From contig NZ_JAGJEH010000002.1 in NCBI RefSeq assembly GCF_018100925.1, forward strand, positions 248,001-312,000: a stretch of DNA of 64,000 bases, given 5' to 3'. Both the position numbers and the translations under genes were made by a program. Every line of letters begins with the position of its first letter. The first letter of the stretch is position 1. Under the pieces are notes generated by a model, which saw only the letters and a list, made by a program, of their open reading frames with translations, made no database searches and was not told the origin of the DNA. Below are positions 16,547 through 26,629 of this stretch, in pieces. The stretch comes from Pseudoalteromonas luteoviolacea (GTDB lineage Bacteria > Pseudomonadota > Gammaproteobacteria > Enterobacterales > Alteromonadaceae).

Positions 16547-17425
16547 ATGAATTCACCATTTGAGCTTTTTGGGCTAACCCTTACCCTAAGCACTGCTATT
16601 TCCTTCTTTCCTGCATTGTTATCCCTTGTAGCCCTCACTTTTTTGATGCACCGTACCGCAATTGGTTTAGCTATTGTGTCAGTCATACTGGGCTATTACT
16701 TCGAAATCATTAATATGATTGCAGCCCTTGGTATCACAAGCTTATTTCTAATGAGCTATGGGTTTAATCATTTTAAGCGCAAATTGATTAAATGGTTGCT
16801 AGGGGTGGGTATTTTTGTTTTTTCAATCCTGTTTTTTATTCATGCATTTCCAGGATTCAGCAACCCGCTAGTGATCGAGTCGTACATGGTCAGTAACAAT
16901 GCTGTGCCATTTTCGAAGCATCTAAACTTTGACAAGCTGATGGTTGCTATCGCTTTATTGGCGTTGGTGGTACCTCGCGGTAGAACGTCAATGGGCAAAA
17001 ACAGTGGTAAAGTTTTTGTTTTGAGCTCTTTGGCAGTCGTCTCTGGGTTAGCTGGTGGCGTGTTGTCTGGATTGGTAGAGTGGGAACCTAAATTAAGCCC
17101 AATTTTAGTGGGCTGGATAATCACAAATCTGTTGGTAACATGCTACGCAGAGGAAGCCTTTTTTCGAGGATTTATACAAACGCAGATGCAAAACACATTC
17201 AAACATCATCACCTTGGTGACAAGCTAACTGTCTTTTGCTCAGGTGTGTTGTTTGGCCTTGTGCATTTTCCTGGTGGCCTTGCCTATACTTTAATTGCAA
17301 CGATACTGGGCATTGGCTGTGCGTATGGTTACCAAAAGACCAATAACATATTAGTGCCCATATATATCCACTTTGTATTTAATCTGCTGCACTTCTGCTT
17401 ATTTACATACCCGTTTTTAGCATGA
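16547..17425 (+). CDS. CPBP-family intramembrane metalloprotease
   Basis: A 292-residue protein with about eight transmembrane helices. All three CPBP (CAAX protease/bacteriocin-processing, Abi) motifs are intact: EEAFFR at 202-207, FGLVH with His240, and HFVFN with His275 and Asn279. Family members cleave prenylated-type or peptide substrates in the membrane and, in bacteria, often give immunity to or process bacteriocins. Its position after the GG-leader peptide suggests such a pairing; the leader protease could also be encoded elsewhere. The ribosome site is weak. Confidence 0.85.
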   Translation: MNSPFELFGLTLTLSTAISFFPALLSLVALTFLMHRTAIGLAIVSVILGYYFEIINMIAALGITSLFLMSYGFNHFKRKLIKWLLGVGIFVFSILFFIHAFPGFSNPLVIESYMVSNNAVPFSKHLNFDKLMVAIALLALVVPRGRTSMGKNSGKVFVLSSLAVVSGLAGGVLSGLVEWEPKLSPILVGWIITNLLVTCYAEEAFFRGFIQTQMQNTFKHHHLGDKLTVFCSGVLFGLVHFPGGLAYTLIATILGIGCAYGYQKTNNILVPIYIHFVFNLLHFCLFTYPFLA

Positions 17426-17558
17426 GAGACTGTGGGTTAGGCGTACTCAAGTTACAAAATTTTCAACTTACCGCAACTTCAAGACTCCTGACATAGGGTG
17501 TCAGTGCGCTGCTCTATCATGCCAGTCCAATTGATTATAACTTAAAAGGAATGTAGGG

Positions 17559-17921
17559 ATGAAAATGAACTACTTTGTAGTCGGTACCAATAACATGTCA
17601 GCGGCAGTTAATTTTTATAATGCGCTATTTGAACAGACACCTTTTAAACAAACAATGGCAAATCACAGAATGACCTTTTGGCAAGGTGATGAGCCTGATT
17701 CGGCGTTTGCAGTTGCCACACCTTTTAATGGCGAAGTTGCAACAAATGGCAATGGCACTATGTTGGGTTTTAATGTCGACTCCGCTACAGAGGTGACACG
17801 GCTTTATAATAAAGCATTGGCGCTAGGTGGTACTTGTGAAGGTGAGCCAAGACAGCGCGGCCCTAAGTTTTCAGCTTACGTAAGAGATTTAGATAACAAC
17901 AAATTGGTTTTTGGAGATTAG
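17559..17921 (+). CDS. VOC (glyoxalase/dioxygenase) superfamily protein
   Basis: A 120-residue single-domain protein with the start YFVVGTNNMSAAVNFYNALF and end FSAYVRDLDNNKLVFGD, the typical beta-alpha-beta-beta-beta pattern of the vicinal oxygen chelate fold. The usual metal ligands are only partly recognisable, so catalytic function cannot be assigned; related small VOC proteins include antibiotic-resistance and glyoxalase-like members. GGAATGTAGGG precedes the ATG. It is not obviously in an operon with the CPBP gene. Confidence 0.8.
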   Translation: MKMNYFVVGTNNMSAAVNFYNALFEQTPFKQTMANHRMTFWQGDEPDSAFAVATPFNGEVATNGNGTMLGFNVDSATEVTRLYNKALALGGTCEGEPRQRGPKFSAYVRDLDNNKLVFGD

Positions 17922-18041
17922 GTCGGTAGACAGTGAAGGTGTTTATAACGAAAAATAAGCCTGTGCACGTCAGCTCAATATAAATTAGCAGTAGATGTCT
18001 CTATTCGCTATTTAAAGAATGAGCTTTGACATTGTAAAAAT

Positions 18042-18083
18042 AAATAGGCTATACCGGCGATAAGGCTCTGGTATAGCCTATTT
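18042..18083 (-). terminator. Terminator of the toxin-immunity operon
   Basis: Perfect 14-bp inverted repeat AAATAGGCTATACC / GGTATAGCCTATTT with a 14-base loop; in the minus direction it runs into ATTTATTTTT. Confidence 0.8.
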
Positions 18084-18133
18084 GCTTGTTAATCAGTGTA
18101 TGATAGAAACCAAATTACTTATTGGCCAATCAG

Positions 18134-19024
18134 CTACTGAATAACTTCCAAGTCTGGGAGGTATGCATCACGAAACGCAAGTAATGTAGAGCTATCCATT
18201 TTACAATCGAATCTGACATCTAGCTTTTTTAATCCTCTGGCATAGGCCACCTTAAGTGTTTCTAGCCAAGCATCACAAAACCCGTCAATATGCACATATT
18301 TAATATGTTGATTTGTGAGCAGTTCATGCACAAACTCAATGCATTGATCAGGTATTTGAGTCAAATACAAAGTATCAATGTTAATATCAAAGAACTTGAT
18401 GCCGTTGTCTAAACTCAGGTATTGAACAGAGGGAAATACAATCTGTTCTTGGTACGTGACGATATCTAAAAAAGACCGGCTCAATGTCACGGTTAGGTTT
18501 TTATTATCATCACTTTGACAGGTTATTCTTCCAGTTTCTTGTTCCAATTCGTGATCAAAAGGTGCCACATCCCAATAAACAGTATGGCCATTTTCACAAA
18601 ACTCATAGGTTTGAGAGGTGTTATCTGTATCAATGGCCACTTCATGATAAAGAGGTGTATTCATGTGGTATGAAATACCTTCTCTTAAAATACCTTCTCG
18701 ATAGACGTTTTCTGACTCGACCCAGCCATTGTTATGTGGAGAATATAGAGTGCCCGTAAAAACGTCTTCTTCGACCATTAATGGCTCAATATGCTCTGCT
18801 ACTAATTCATCGGTTATGAGGTGCTGGTTGATTATTGCCGATTTATAAAAAGGGCTTAGATAAACATCGCCAATAACACCTTTTTCAACAAAGTGTCTTT
18901 TCACAACTTTACCTTGTTCGGTAAAGATGGCAACGCCGCTAAACGGCGTGCCATCAAAGTGTAAAAGACCATTTTGCTCAACCAAAGCATTATGTATAAC
19001 GAGCAAATGTCCTTTATTAATCAT
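18134..19024 (-). CDS. Putative immunity protein, YwqK/MORN-like repeats
   Basis: A 296-residue cytoplasmic protein starting at MINKGHLLVIHN, five bases after the toxin stop codon. Residues about 15-60 (LLHFDGTPFSGVAIFTEQGK) and a later segment (VFTGTLYSPHNNGWVESENV) resemble the YwqK/MORN-type repeats of antitoxins; the C-terminal 100 residues have a leucine-rich-repeat-like rhythm (VHIDGFCDAWLETLKVA). In Bacillus, YwqK neutralises the YwqJ deaminase toxin, and the upstream gene here ends in a deaminase-like domain, so immunity is the natural reading. Family identity is tentative. Confidence 0.6.
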   Translation of the reverse strand: MINKGHLLVIHNALVEQNGLLHFDGTPFSGVAIFTEQGKVVKRHFVEKGVIGDVYLSPFYKSAIINQHLITDELVAEHIEPLMVEEDVFTGTLYSPHNNGWVESENVYREGILREGISYHMNTPLYHEVAIDTDNTSQTYEFCENGHTVYWDVAPFDHELEQETGRITCQSDDNKNLTVTLSRSFLDIVTYQEQIVFPSVQYLSLDNGIKFFDINIDTLYLTQIPDQCIEFVHELLTNQHIKYVHIDGFCDAWLETLKVAYARGLKKLDVRFDCKMDSSTLLAFRDAYLPDLEVIQ

Positions 19025-19029
19025 AGTGT

Positions 19030-22000
19030 TTAATCCGTAATTATATTGAACCCTTTCAGTATACCAGAACAGTTCTGACAAGCAGGGAACGGGTTACCCG
19101 TTTTGTCATAGAGTTTGTATGTTGCAAGGGTAATATCATCAATTGTTGCGGATGTATTGTTCAAGTACCAATTTGCCGCCCGCACTTCAGCGTGTAGCCC
19201 AGGTGCACCTGCCTGCGTAGCAATGCCATTGCCTTTTTTCAGCTCGGTTTTTAGGTAATCTAATATTCGTTGCTTGATAATGGGGTGCAGAGGCTCCGTC
19301 CCTTTGTAGAACTCTTTTTCTATGTACTCCACGTATTTCTCAGGGTTTTTGACAAGTATACTTTTATTGACTTCTTTCCACTCAACATGTGTTTCTGCTT
19401 TTTTTACCATTTTGCCAACTTCACTTGGCTTCCCGGTAAAGTTAAAGAATTCAGGTGATTTAGGTAGTTTGGTGCCTGGTGCAAATGCTTGAGAAATAGC
19501 CTTACGGTTATGAGGCAGTGGTGTTTTACCATCGCCGTTCTTTAACAAGTCTTTTGCTTTTGCTTGTAATGTTTTCGCAAAATTGGTTTTTTCTCTTGCA
19601 GCTGCAATTTTCTTATATTGATCTACTGTATTTTTCTTCAGTAAATGACCAATATATTTAGCCCCACCAAACACCAATCTAAGAGGCGCACTCGAGTAAT
19701 TTCTCAAGCTAGCAATCAGTGGAACATAGTCTAAATAGTTCTCTTCCTTTCTATCAAATAGAGTCCGTAACTCGGTAATACCTTGTACTGTGTCATATTG
19801 TTTATCTGAAATATCTGCGTTAGCTTGTTTAAAGGCGGTGTACGGATCAGTGTCTCGTGAAAGCTTGGCCAGTGCCCCCCAATCGTAATGGATAATTTCC
19901 CCTTGGGTAGATTTGTATTTGGCCACCACAGATGCACCATATTGCTTAGTTAATTCAGCAACTTGTTCAGGTGTTCCGTTTTGCAAAGTATCCATTATGG
20001 CGATGTCTTGCAGTAACTCTAGGTCGGCACCTGTCAGAGGTTTGTTGTGATACTGAACACCTTTAAATGCGTCGGGGATATGTACGCCTGCATCCAATGC
20101 TTCTTTTACAGTAAAGCGGTGTGCACGAGCATGCAGTAAAATATTGTGATGCTCTAGTACGGCAAGTAATGCTGTCGCTCTTTGATATTGAGGTGACATC
20201 TCTCGGATCAATGCTGAACGAGTGATGGCTGTACCTTGATTTGCCGTTCTATTGATGACTTCAGCTGAACCTTTTGCGACGAAAGCTGCAAGACCAGCGG
20301 CTAATCTAGCCAAGTCAGCACTTTGTGCTTGAATTGCACCAAGTTCTTTCATTGCTTGCTTCATGCTTCCCCATTGATAAATTTCTTGAGGAGTGAGGCG
20401 TGCTGTATTCATATACGCATATAGCTCTTCCTGAGACATTTGCGTTGCATCTATACCAACATGCTTTTCAACCCAAGCTGCTGTCGCTTCCCCTTGTGCT
20501 GTGAGTTTGTCAACTTGAGGGTCATATTGACTTGCAACAAACTTGGCTGCTACAGAACCTGCGGCACCAGCTGCACATTGCTGAGAACGGTTAGAGTGTT
20601 GGCTACTTACATTAGCGAGTAAACAACCTGTCGCAGCGTGCGCAATGTATTTCGCAGCAGTTGACAAAGAGGTGCTTTCTATATTGGCGGTTAAGGTTTC
20701 TCCCAGCGCACTGACAGCACTTGCTTTGAGAGCATTGACAAACGAATCTGATAGATCGTCAATACTGCCGCCTGAAATAGCAGTCTCAATACCTGCTTTC
20801 GCTGCAGACTCGATAACAACTTGCAGTGATTGATTGCCTAGAGAGATCAACGTGTCTGTGCTCATAAGAGGGGCGTTAGGATCGTACTCGAAGAAATCCA
20901 GTCCATCTAACTCCTGCATCACACCAGCTGTGACCATTGAAATCGCAAGTGAACGCAAGTTTTCACTTTCAGTAATAGACTTAATTGCGCCATCAATACC
21001 TTCGCCATTTGCCAAGCTGACAGCTGCTTGGGTAGTAAGCGTTGCTGCACCTGCTGACAAAGCCGCAGCCGAGAAAGTACCTTTGCCAACAGCTGTAGCA
21101 ATTGCGCCTTTAGAGCCTGTAATTCCTGCGCCTGCTGGCCCCATTGCAACAGAAACTGCTATCGCAATGACTGCCATTGCTGCTGGGCTTAGTGTACTGG
21201 TCGTTTCATGCTTTTTGATCCTTTCAAGCTTGGTATACACAACATCTAGCATGCTATTACACTGCTTGAATTCTGGATCAGCTTTTATAGCTTCAAACGC
21301 ATAAGGGTTGATATTTCTCGGTGCTGAGGTCAATGATTGTGGAGGACATGCATATTCAGGATCGTTATAAAGATCAGACATCCAGCTCAAGCTTTTGCTT
21401 GATGCAAAGCCATTGACAATATTAGAGACAGATTGGCCTTCTTGTTGCCCAAACTCAATACTGATGCCATGTGTTGCGTTAATTTTAACGCCACCAACTA
21501 TTTCATTGTATACGGCTGTATCTTCAGTGTCTTGGATAGTCTCTGTTTTGATTTTCCAAGTACCTTTCCTTACTTTGTGGTAAAAGTAATGGTCTTGTTG
21601 CTTCGCCATGAGGAGATTAACTCTGCCATTGCGAGCATCGATGTGAGTACCATCGGTTGAGGTGATTTCAGTTGCTTTAAGCGTGATATCGCCATATTCA
21701 GAGGCAATAAGTACACCTTTACCCGCATCCAATGCGGAGCGTATAGCAATGGTTTCAAGCTCTTGTTCTGTCTCTGTTGTTTTTCCCCACTTACGGTTCA
21801 TATCGCGTTGGTATTCATCAAACTCATTTGCGATGTAAACCCCGTTATTAGCGAGGATTTGAATGACGCCTTTATCTGCGTGTAATTTTGCCGCATGGAG
21901 TTCTACAACACCTCCAGCGAGCAGTTTGATACTGTCAACAGCCGATAAGCGAGATACGAGGTGTTCAACTGTTTGCGTATTTTCAGAATAACCCGGTCGT

Positions 22001-23124
22001 GTATAACTTCCAGCATAAGTCTCTTTAGCCGACTTAATAATGATGTTGTTTCCGGCATTGAGTGCAATATTATTACCTGAAACTTGAGCACCTTCTAACA
22101 CGATATCATTGCTGGTTTTGATATAGATATTGTTGCCTTCTAGTTTGGCAATTTTTCCTAGGCGTGTTCCTTGAGAGTAGGGGGTTTCATAACGATGAAC
22201 AAGTGTTTTCTGTACGTAATTGTTGGCGAAAATTTTAACGTTTTTCGACGCAGAAAAGTGACTAGACAGATTTGCAACGGTACCACCGGCCAAAAGGTTT
22301 AAGTCGCCATCTGCGATTATGCTGCCGTCTGTGACAGTCATGTTTTCAACAGATCTTATTAACGCGTTACGGTAAGTGTATAGGTTAGCAGTATCAACAT
22401 TGATTGATTTAAATTCATTGCTCTCGCCGTGGAACTCTACTTGGTGCCCATTGACTTCTTGCGCTTCGATGGTACTTGAAGTTAAGTGTACGACAGGTAC
22501 TAGCACGTTTACTGAGCCAATCGTTCTTGATTCAGGCCAAATAAAGTTTTTGCCAAATTTATCAATTTGTGCCTGTGAAATGGCATCTCCAAATTTAGCG
22601 GCACCTGTTTTTGAGAATTCATATGCCTTATTGTATAAATCATTTATTTGGTTTGATTCACTGGTGTATCCAATCAGCAAATTACGATTTAGTTCGTTAT
22701 ATATTTGCGAGCGAATAAAGCGAGATTGTACAAAGTTATCACCGACCATTTCTTGCAGTGGGTAATGTGGAATAATCACCGTTAGTCCTCGGACTTGGAG
22801 CGGTATCATAACGGGTGGCTGCAAAGCCACTTTGTAATTATCTTTAAGTCGCTTAAAGAAAGTTTCAATATTTTGTGTGGTTGAGGTATTAACCTTATCC
22901 TCAACGTAATCTGACTTTTTGTACAAGTAGCCATCTCTAGCGTACGAGCGGGTGTATTGTGGGTTTGACAATTCCGCTGCTACTTGCTCATTGGTAATTG
23001 CCCAACCAATTGTAGGGAGCATCAGTTGGCCTAACAACATGAATATGTTGAGGCAGGCCGTCACTTTTTGCCACATGGGAACCTTTTGTTCCCAAGATTC
23101 TTTTTCTATGTTTTTTTCTTTCAT
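19030..23124 (-). CDS. Filamentous-haemagglutinin-type effector with deaminase-like toxin tip
   Basis: A 1364-residue protein. The N-terminus has a long charged stretch then a hydrophobic segment (VTACLNIFMLLGQLMLPTIGWA), like an extended Sec signal. Residues about 200-560 are beta-helix haemagglutinin repeats, about 640-900 a DUF637-like Ala/Gly-rich region (SPAAMAVIAIAVSVAMGP), and the tip is unlike the rest. The last 54 residues contain HAE (His1311, Glu1313) and PACQNC (Cys1349, Cys1352), the zinc-site arrangement of cytidine-deaminase-fold polymorphic toxins such as YwqJ. No TPS secretion domain is present; that lies in the upstream gene, 22 bases away. It is probably a CdiA-like contact-dependent or secreted effector. 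Confidence 0.8.
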   Translation of the reverse strand: MKEKNIEKESWEQKVPMWQKVTACLNIFMLLGQLMLPTIGWAITNEQVAAELSNPQYTRSYARDGYLYKKSDYVEDKVNTSTTQNIETFFKRLKDNYKVALQPPVMIPLQVRGLTVIIPHYPLQEMVGDNFVQSRFIRSQIYNELNRNLLIGYTSESNQINDLYNKAYEFSKTGAAKFGDAISQAQIDKFGKNFIWPESRTIGSVNVLVPVVHLTSSTIEAQEVNGHQVEFHGESNEFKSINVDTANLYTYRNALIRSVENMTVTDGSIIADGDLNLLAGGTVANLSSHFSASKNVKIFANNYVQKTLVHRYETPYSQGTRLGKIAKLEGNNIYIKTSNDIVLEGAQVSGNNIALNAGNNIIIKSAKETYAGSYTRPGYSENTQTVEHLVSRLSAVDSIKLLAGGVVELHAAKLHADKGVIQILANNGVYIANEFDEYQRDMNRKWGKTTETEQELETIAIRSALDAGKGVLIASEYGDITLKATEITSTDGTHIDARNGRVNLLMAKQQDHYFYHKVRKGTWKIKTETIQDTEDTAVYNEIVGGVKINATHGISIEFGQQEGQSVSNIVNGFASSKSLSWMSDLYNDPEYACPPQSLTSAPRNINPYAFEAIKADPEFKQCNSMLDVVYTKLERIKKHETTSTLSPAAMAVIAIAVSVAMGPAGAGITGSKGAIATAVGKGTFSAAALSAGAATLTTQAAVSLANGEGIDGAIKSITESENLRSLAISMVTAGVMQELDGLDFFEYDPNAPLMSTDTLISLGNQSLQVVIESAAKAGIETAISGGSIDDLSDSFVNALKASAVSALGETLTANIESTSLSTAAKYIAHAATGCLLANVSSQHSNRSQQCAAGAAGSVAAKFVASQYDPQVDKLTAQGEATAAWVEKHVGIDATQMSQEELYAYMNTARLTPQEIYQWGSMKQAMKELGAIQAQSADLARLAAGLAAFVAKGSAEVINRTANQGTAITRSALIREMSPQYQRATALLAVLEHHNILLHARAHRFTVKEALDAGVHIPDAFKGVQYHNKPLTGADLELLQDIAIMDTLQNGTPEQVAELTKQYGASVVAKYKSTQGEIIHYDWGALAKLSRDTDPYTAFKQANADISDKQYDTVQGITELRTLFDRKEENYLDYVPLIASLRNYSSAPLRLVFGGAKYIGHLLKKNTVDQYKKIAAAREKTNFAKTLQAKAKDLLKNGDGKTPLPHNRKAISQAFAPGTKLPKSPEFFNFTGKPSEVGKMVKKAETHVEWKEVNKSILVKNPEKYVEYIEKEFYKGTEPLHPIIKQRILDYLKTELKKGNGIATQAGAPGLHAEVRAANWYLNNTSATIDDITLATYKLYDKTGNPFPACQNCSGILKGFNIITD

Positions 23125-23146
23125 GATATTTGCAATTCCAAGCCTA

Positions 23147-25810
23147 TCACTTCATTAAGGTTGCAAGCACAACAGAGGTATACACATGCTCGCTTTCAAA
23201 CTTACATTTTATGCCGATTGTATTGTTGTTTCTTTCACAATCTGAAACGCTAGGCTTTCCTATGTCGTCAATCGCACTGTAGCCAGACTTACGGTATGAG
23301 TAATTAACCTCTTTCTTGTCTGCACTAATTTCATAACCAGTCAATACAATAGAGGTTGGTAGCCAGTGAGAGCCAATTGTGTTTGGTGGTGGAGTATTTA
23401 GATAACCTTGAATACGCTTGTTCAGCGCGTCTTCGATTTGTCTTGCGGTATAATTCGTGCCATCGATGTCTTTATCTTTATTCTTCTGATCTACTAAAGT
23501 TTTTAAGTTCACAGTATGGGTTTGATTACTACACGCAGGCTGTAAAACTTCACCATCGCCTGGCAGAATAACCATGCGGCAGGTAGTCACAACAAAAGTT
23601 AAAATATCGCCGTTGGTAGATTGAGAGGAGACGATTGCAGAGTTGCCAATTCCATAGTTGTATTCAAATGTTTTCATATACTTGATACCTTCATTTTTCT
23701 TTTCGGTACCCAGTGCATCTAGATTTGTCACATTTAAATCACTACTCGAAGGCAGATCTTCTTTGACGCCGTATACACCGCCATGGAAAGACAGAAGCGT
23801 TTCAGACTCTACAAAAGTATCTATTTTTTCGAAGCGGCAGCGTCCAGTTGTTTGACAATATTTAGTGTCAGCATAAGTGGCTGTATATGTATCTTTTGAC
23901 AGACGTAATCCAATTGAAGAAAGCTGCAAGTTATTGAAATAAGCTTTTGAAAATACTTCTGTATAAGAGAACATATTGTTGAACTCTTGTGTCGAGCGAG
24001 CATTGTGCGTGCCATCACTGACTCTTAATTTACCGAATACGATGATTCGACCAGGAGGCGAATAGTGGTCTATTTTTGAACGACTGCCTTTTTCTGATGA
24101 GATCACGCCAGTTTTAGAGTCGTTGGTGTAACTTACGCCCGAATAGTATCCAGTTTCGACGTCTAATCTGTAGCGTTCGTTAAATACTTTATTACTATTG
24201 ATATCAAAGACACCAGACTGGCTAAGGCTTAATATTGCAGACGAGTTAAGTATGTACTTAGGCGCTTTAATCTCAAGCTTGTTCTCGGCTTGGAACACAA
24301 CATCGTTAGACCTTGCTGAGCTTACCTTGATGCCTGAACTCCAATCAGATGCACCTCTTGGAATATTGTATGAATTAATATTCTCAAAGGCTTGTGCATC
24401 GACTTGAATTGAGTTGGCATAGATTTTAGCGGATAGGTTCGAATGGCTAACCTCTTTGATTTTTTGAACCTGAGAATTGTGGTAGATACCCTGAGACAGG
24501 TTCTCGTGATCTCTGGTTAACTCCAATAATGAACGTGTCGTGGCTAAGTTCTGCCCACTACGACGAGTGCCATTTGCCACAATACCTTCTCTAGATTTCA
24601 ATATAAGTGAGTTAGCTCTGATGATACCGCCGTAGCCGTTGGCAATATCTTTTTGCGTTTCTACGACTAGGTTGCGTGCATTGATGTTGTTCTGGTTTGT
24701 AAAGTAATAACCTGAAACTTTGATATCAGTTGCTTCAACTTGACCAGAATTACTCATTCCAGAACGAGAGATAAACTCTGCGGCCCCTGAGTATATGACA
24801 CCTTGATTAATGATACGTGATAGAGAAACCAACTTAAGGTTTTCGTCGGAGTATAGTTTACCGTAGTTGACTATATTTGGACTTACGAAAAAACCACGAC
24901 CATGACCCCAAGATTGAGTTTCTTCTAAGGCAGCGCTTTGTAGTTCTTGCCCAAGTGGTTCAAAATTAAACGGGTCACCCACAGAGAGTTTACCAATATG
25001 TGAAATAGCAATACCTTCACCTGGGACAAATAAGCCATTGTCAGAGTTACTAGAAGATAGAGCTTCGGTTACTGTGTTGATATTGGTATTACTTGCAATT
25101 GTAAGGTTCTTATTTGTTGCAACTGAAAAGCCTGCACTTTTGTATTGACCGTTTATCGTTGCGTTATAAGCTCTTGAGTTATATGGCAGCCTTTGAAGGC
25201 TAGGGCCTGTTATTTTACCGTTAGAGTAATTGACGCTATATCCCCCTAAATAAAGAGAAATACCACCTGTACCTACCTCAATATCTCCTGATTCATCCAT
25301 AATAAGGTATTCATTTTTATGATTCAGAGCTTTTAAATTGATGTCGACACGAGTATTACTTGAAGTAATCAGATTATCGGTATAAAGCTCAAGAGATTGA
25401 GCGCCTCTTGCATTTAACGTTTTGATGTCAATTTGACCACTTTGGCTGGCGACTATTCTATTTGAATAAAATGAACCTGAAGAAATGCTAATTCGCTTTG
25501 CGTTTTCGAAGTTACAATTTGTACAGGTAACCTTATTCGCCGAAGTAATTAACAGGTTTGCAGGATGCCCTAAAACTTCTATTTTTGAGTTGATATTAAT
25601 GCTGTTAGAGAACTTGAGGTGAAACATATCTCGTTTAGCATCACCATTATAGATAATTAGAGGCTTATTAATGTTAGTAAGTGCTAAGTTAACAGTAGAT
25701 GAGTTACCCTCAGGGGTAATTGCATACATACTGTCTAAGTTAGACAAGGTATTTGCGTGCGTCATGCTCGCATATAGCCATGCTGATATAATAAATATGA
25801 CTCGATTCAT
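23147..25810 (-). CDS. Two-partner-secretion domain haemagglutinin protein
   Basis: An 887-residue exported protein with a signal peptide at 1-19. The next roughly 200 residues look like a TPS (haemagglutination activity) domain: NSSTVNLALTNINKPLIIYN and NKVTCTNCNFENAKRISIS match the NPNG/CxxC region of FhaB-type proteins. The remainder is beta-helix repeat sequence. It ends cleanly and is followed by the effector gene with its own signal-like N-terminus, so a single CdiA-like chain is split over two ORFs. No FhaC/CdiB-type outer-membrane transporter is visible in the window; it must be elsewhere or absent. Confidence 0.8.
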   Translation of the reverse strand: MNRVIFIISAWLYASMTHANTLSNLDSMYAITPEGNSSTVNLALTNINKPLIIYNGDAKRDMFHLKFSNSININSKIEVLGHPANLLITSANKVTCTNCNFENAKRISISSGSFYSNRIVASQSGQIDIKTLNARGAQSLELYTDNLITSSNTRVDINLKALNHKNEYLIMDESGDIEVGTGGISLYLGGYSVNYSNGKITGPSLQRLPYNSRAYNATINGQYKSAGFSVATNKNLTIASNTNINTVTEALSSSNSDNGLFVPGEGIAISHIGKLSVGDPFNFEPLGQELQSAALEETQSWGHGRGFFVSPNIVNYGKLYSDENLKLVSLSRIINQGVIYSGAAEFISRSGMSNSGQVEATDIKVSGYYFTNQNNINARNLVVETQKDIANGYGGIIRANSLILKSREGIVANGTRRSGQNLATTRSLLELTRDHENLSQGIYHNSQVQKIKEVSHSNLSAKIYANSIQVDAQAFENINSYNIPRGASDWSSGIKVSSARSNDVVFQAENKLEIKAPKYILNSSAILSLSQSGVFDINSNKVFNERYRLDVETGYYSGVSYTNDSKTGVISSEKGSRSKIDHYSPPGRIIVFGKLRVSDGTHNARSTQEFNNMFSYTEVFSKAYFNNLQLSSIGLRLSKDTYTATYADTKYCQTTGRCRFEKIDTFVESETLLSFHGGVYGVKEDLPSSSDLNVTNLDALGTEKKNEGIKYMKTFEYNYGIGNSAIVSSQSTNGDILTFVVTTCRMVILPGDGEVLQPACSNQTHTVNLKTLVDQKNKDKDIDGTNYTARQIEDALNKRIQGYLNTPPPNTIGSHWLPTSIVLTGYEISADKKEVNYSYRKSGYSAIDDIGKPSVSDCERNNNTIGIKCKFESEHVYTSVVLATLMK

Positions 25811-26629
25811 ACAGTAATTTCACATATTGGTTTATTTTTGGTTTTTTGGTTAATGGGTGTTTCCCAAAGGTTATTTTATTTACATTGGTGTTAACTTGGA
25901 AGTGGTGATTTTAATTTTTTTTGATTTTTCATGGTTTATAAAATCATTCATAAATCAGGCGTAAATCAATATTGTAAATGGTGTGTTTTCTTGATTTGAA
26001 CTGAGAAAGGTTGATTGTTTTTAAATTGTTTAATTATATATTCCAAAACGTTCGCGCTGAAATTGTCTATTTAATTTTCCTTGTTCTCGGTATGGGGTGT
26101 CGCTTTTAATAAGATGAATTGTTTATTATATTTTCAAGTTTTAATTCAGAATAAGTTGGCGGTTTTTGTTTGTGGAATGAATTAGAATAATGACGGCGGT
26201 GCTTGTTAGGTTGTAGATAATTGTTACTCAATAAAAGGTGCTGCCCATTGGTTCGGTATGTTGATAAGCCAGTTTATTACTGGGTGAGTCATGAGAAGTG
26301 AGGGCCTAGCAAGCACATAGAAAGAGATGAAGTAAATCGTTTAGGGCGTATATTAACGTGCATTTAAATACCTTTTGGCATGTTTAATGACGCTTGTTAG
26401 TCTCAATGTAAGCATTGGTAATAGACGTCGTCACCGCTAGTGTTAAACCGCAATGCTTATGCCGCTGTATTTTGCTAGTTGTGACGGCTAGAGTAATCAG
26501 CCTGTGAGGTGTAGGCGTGACTTTTGTCTTTTCGAACATTTGTATTGTAAACAAAACTTGAACCTATCAGGAATTAAAAGCGGTAAATATAATATTGTTT
26601 TACTTGCGTTACCTATAACTCTTTTGAAG
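25811..26629. other. Long AT-rich intergenic region
   Basis: About 820 bases between the TPS-domain gene and the TPR gene with no plausible ORF. It contains a loose inverted repeat (CGTCACCGCTAG near 26429 and CTAGTTGTGACG near 26477) and should hold the promoter for the toxin operon. I see no transporter remnant or insertion sequence. Confidence 0.4.

Noticed and set aside
20834..21304. 156-residue plus-strand ORF inside the toxin gene
   Set aside because: It is the shadow of the Ala-rich DUF637-like region on the opposite strand.
26429..26490. Loose inverted repeat as a small RNA gene
   Set aside because: Two mismatches in twelve, long loop and no terminator; not enough support.
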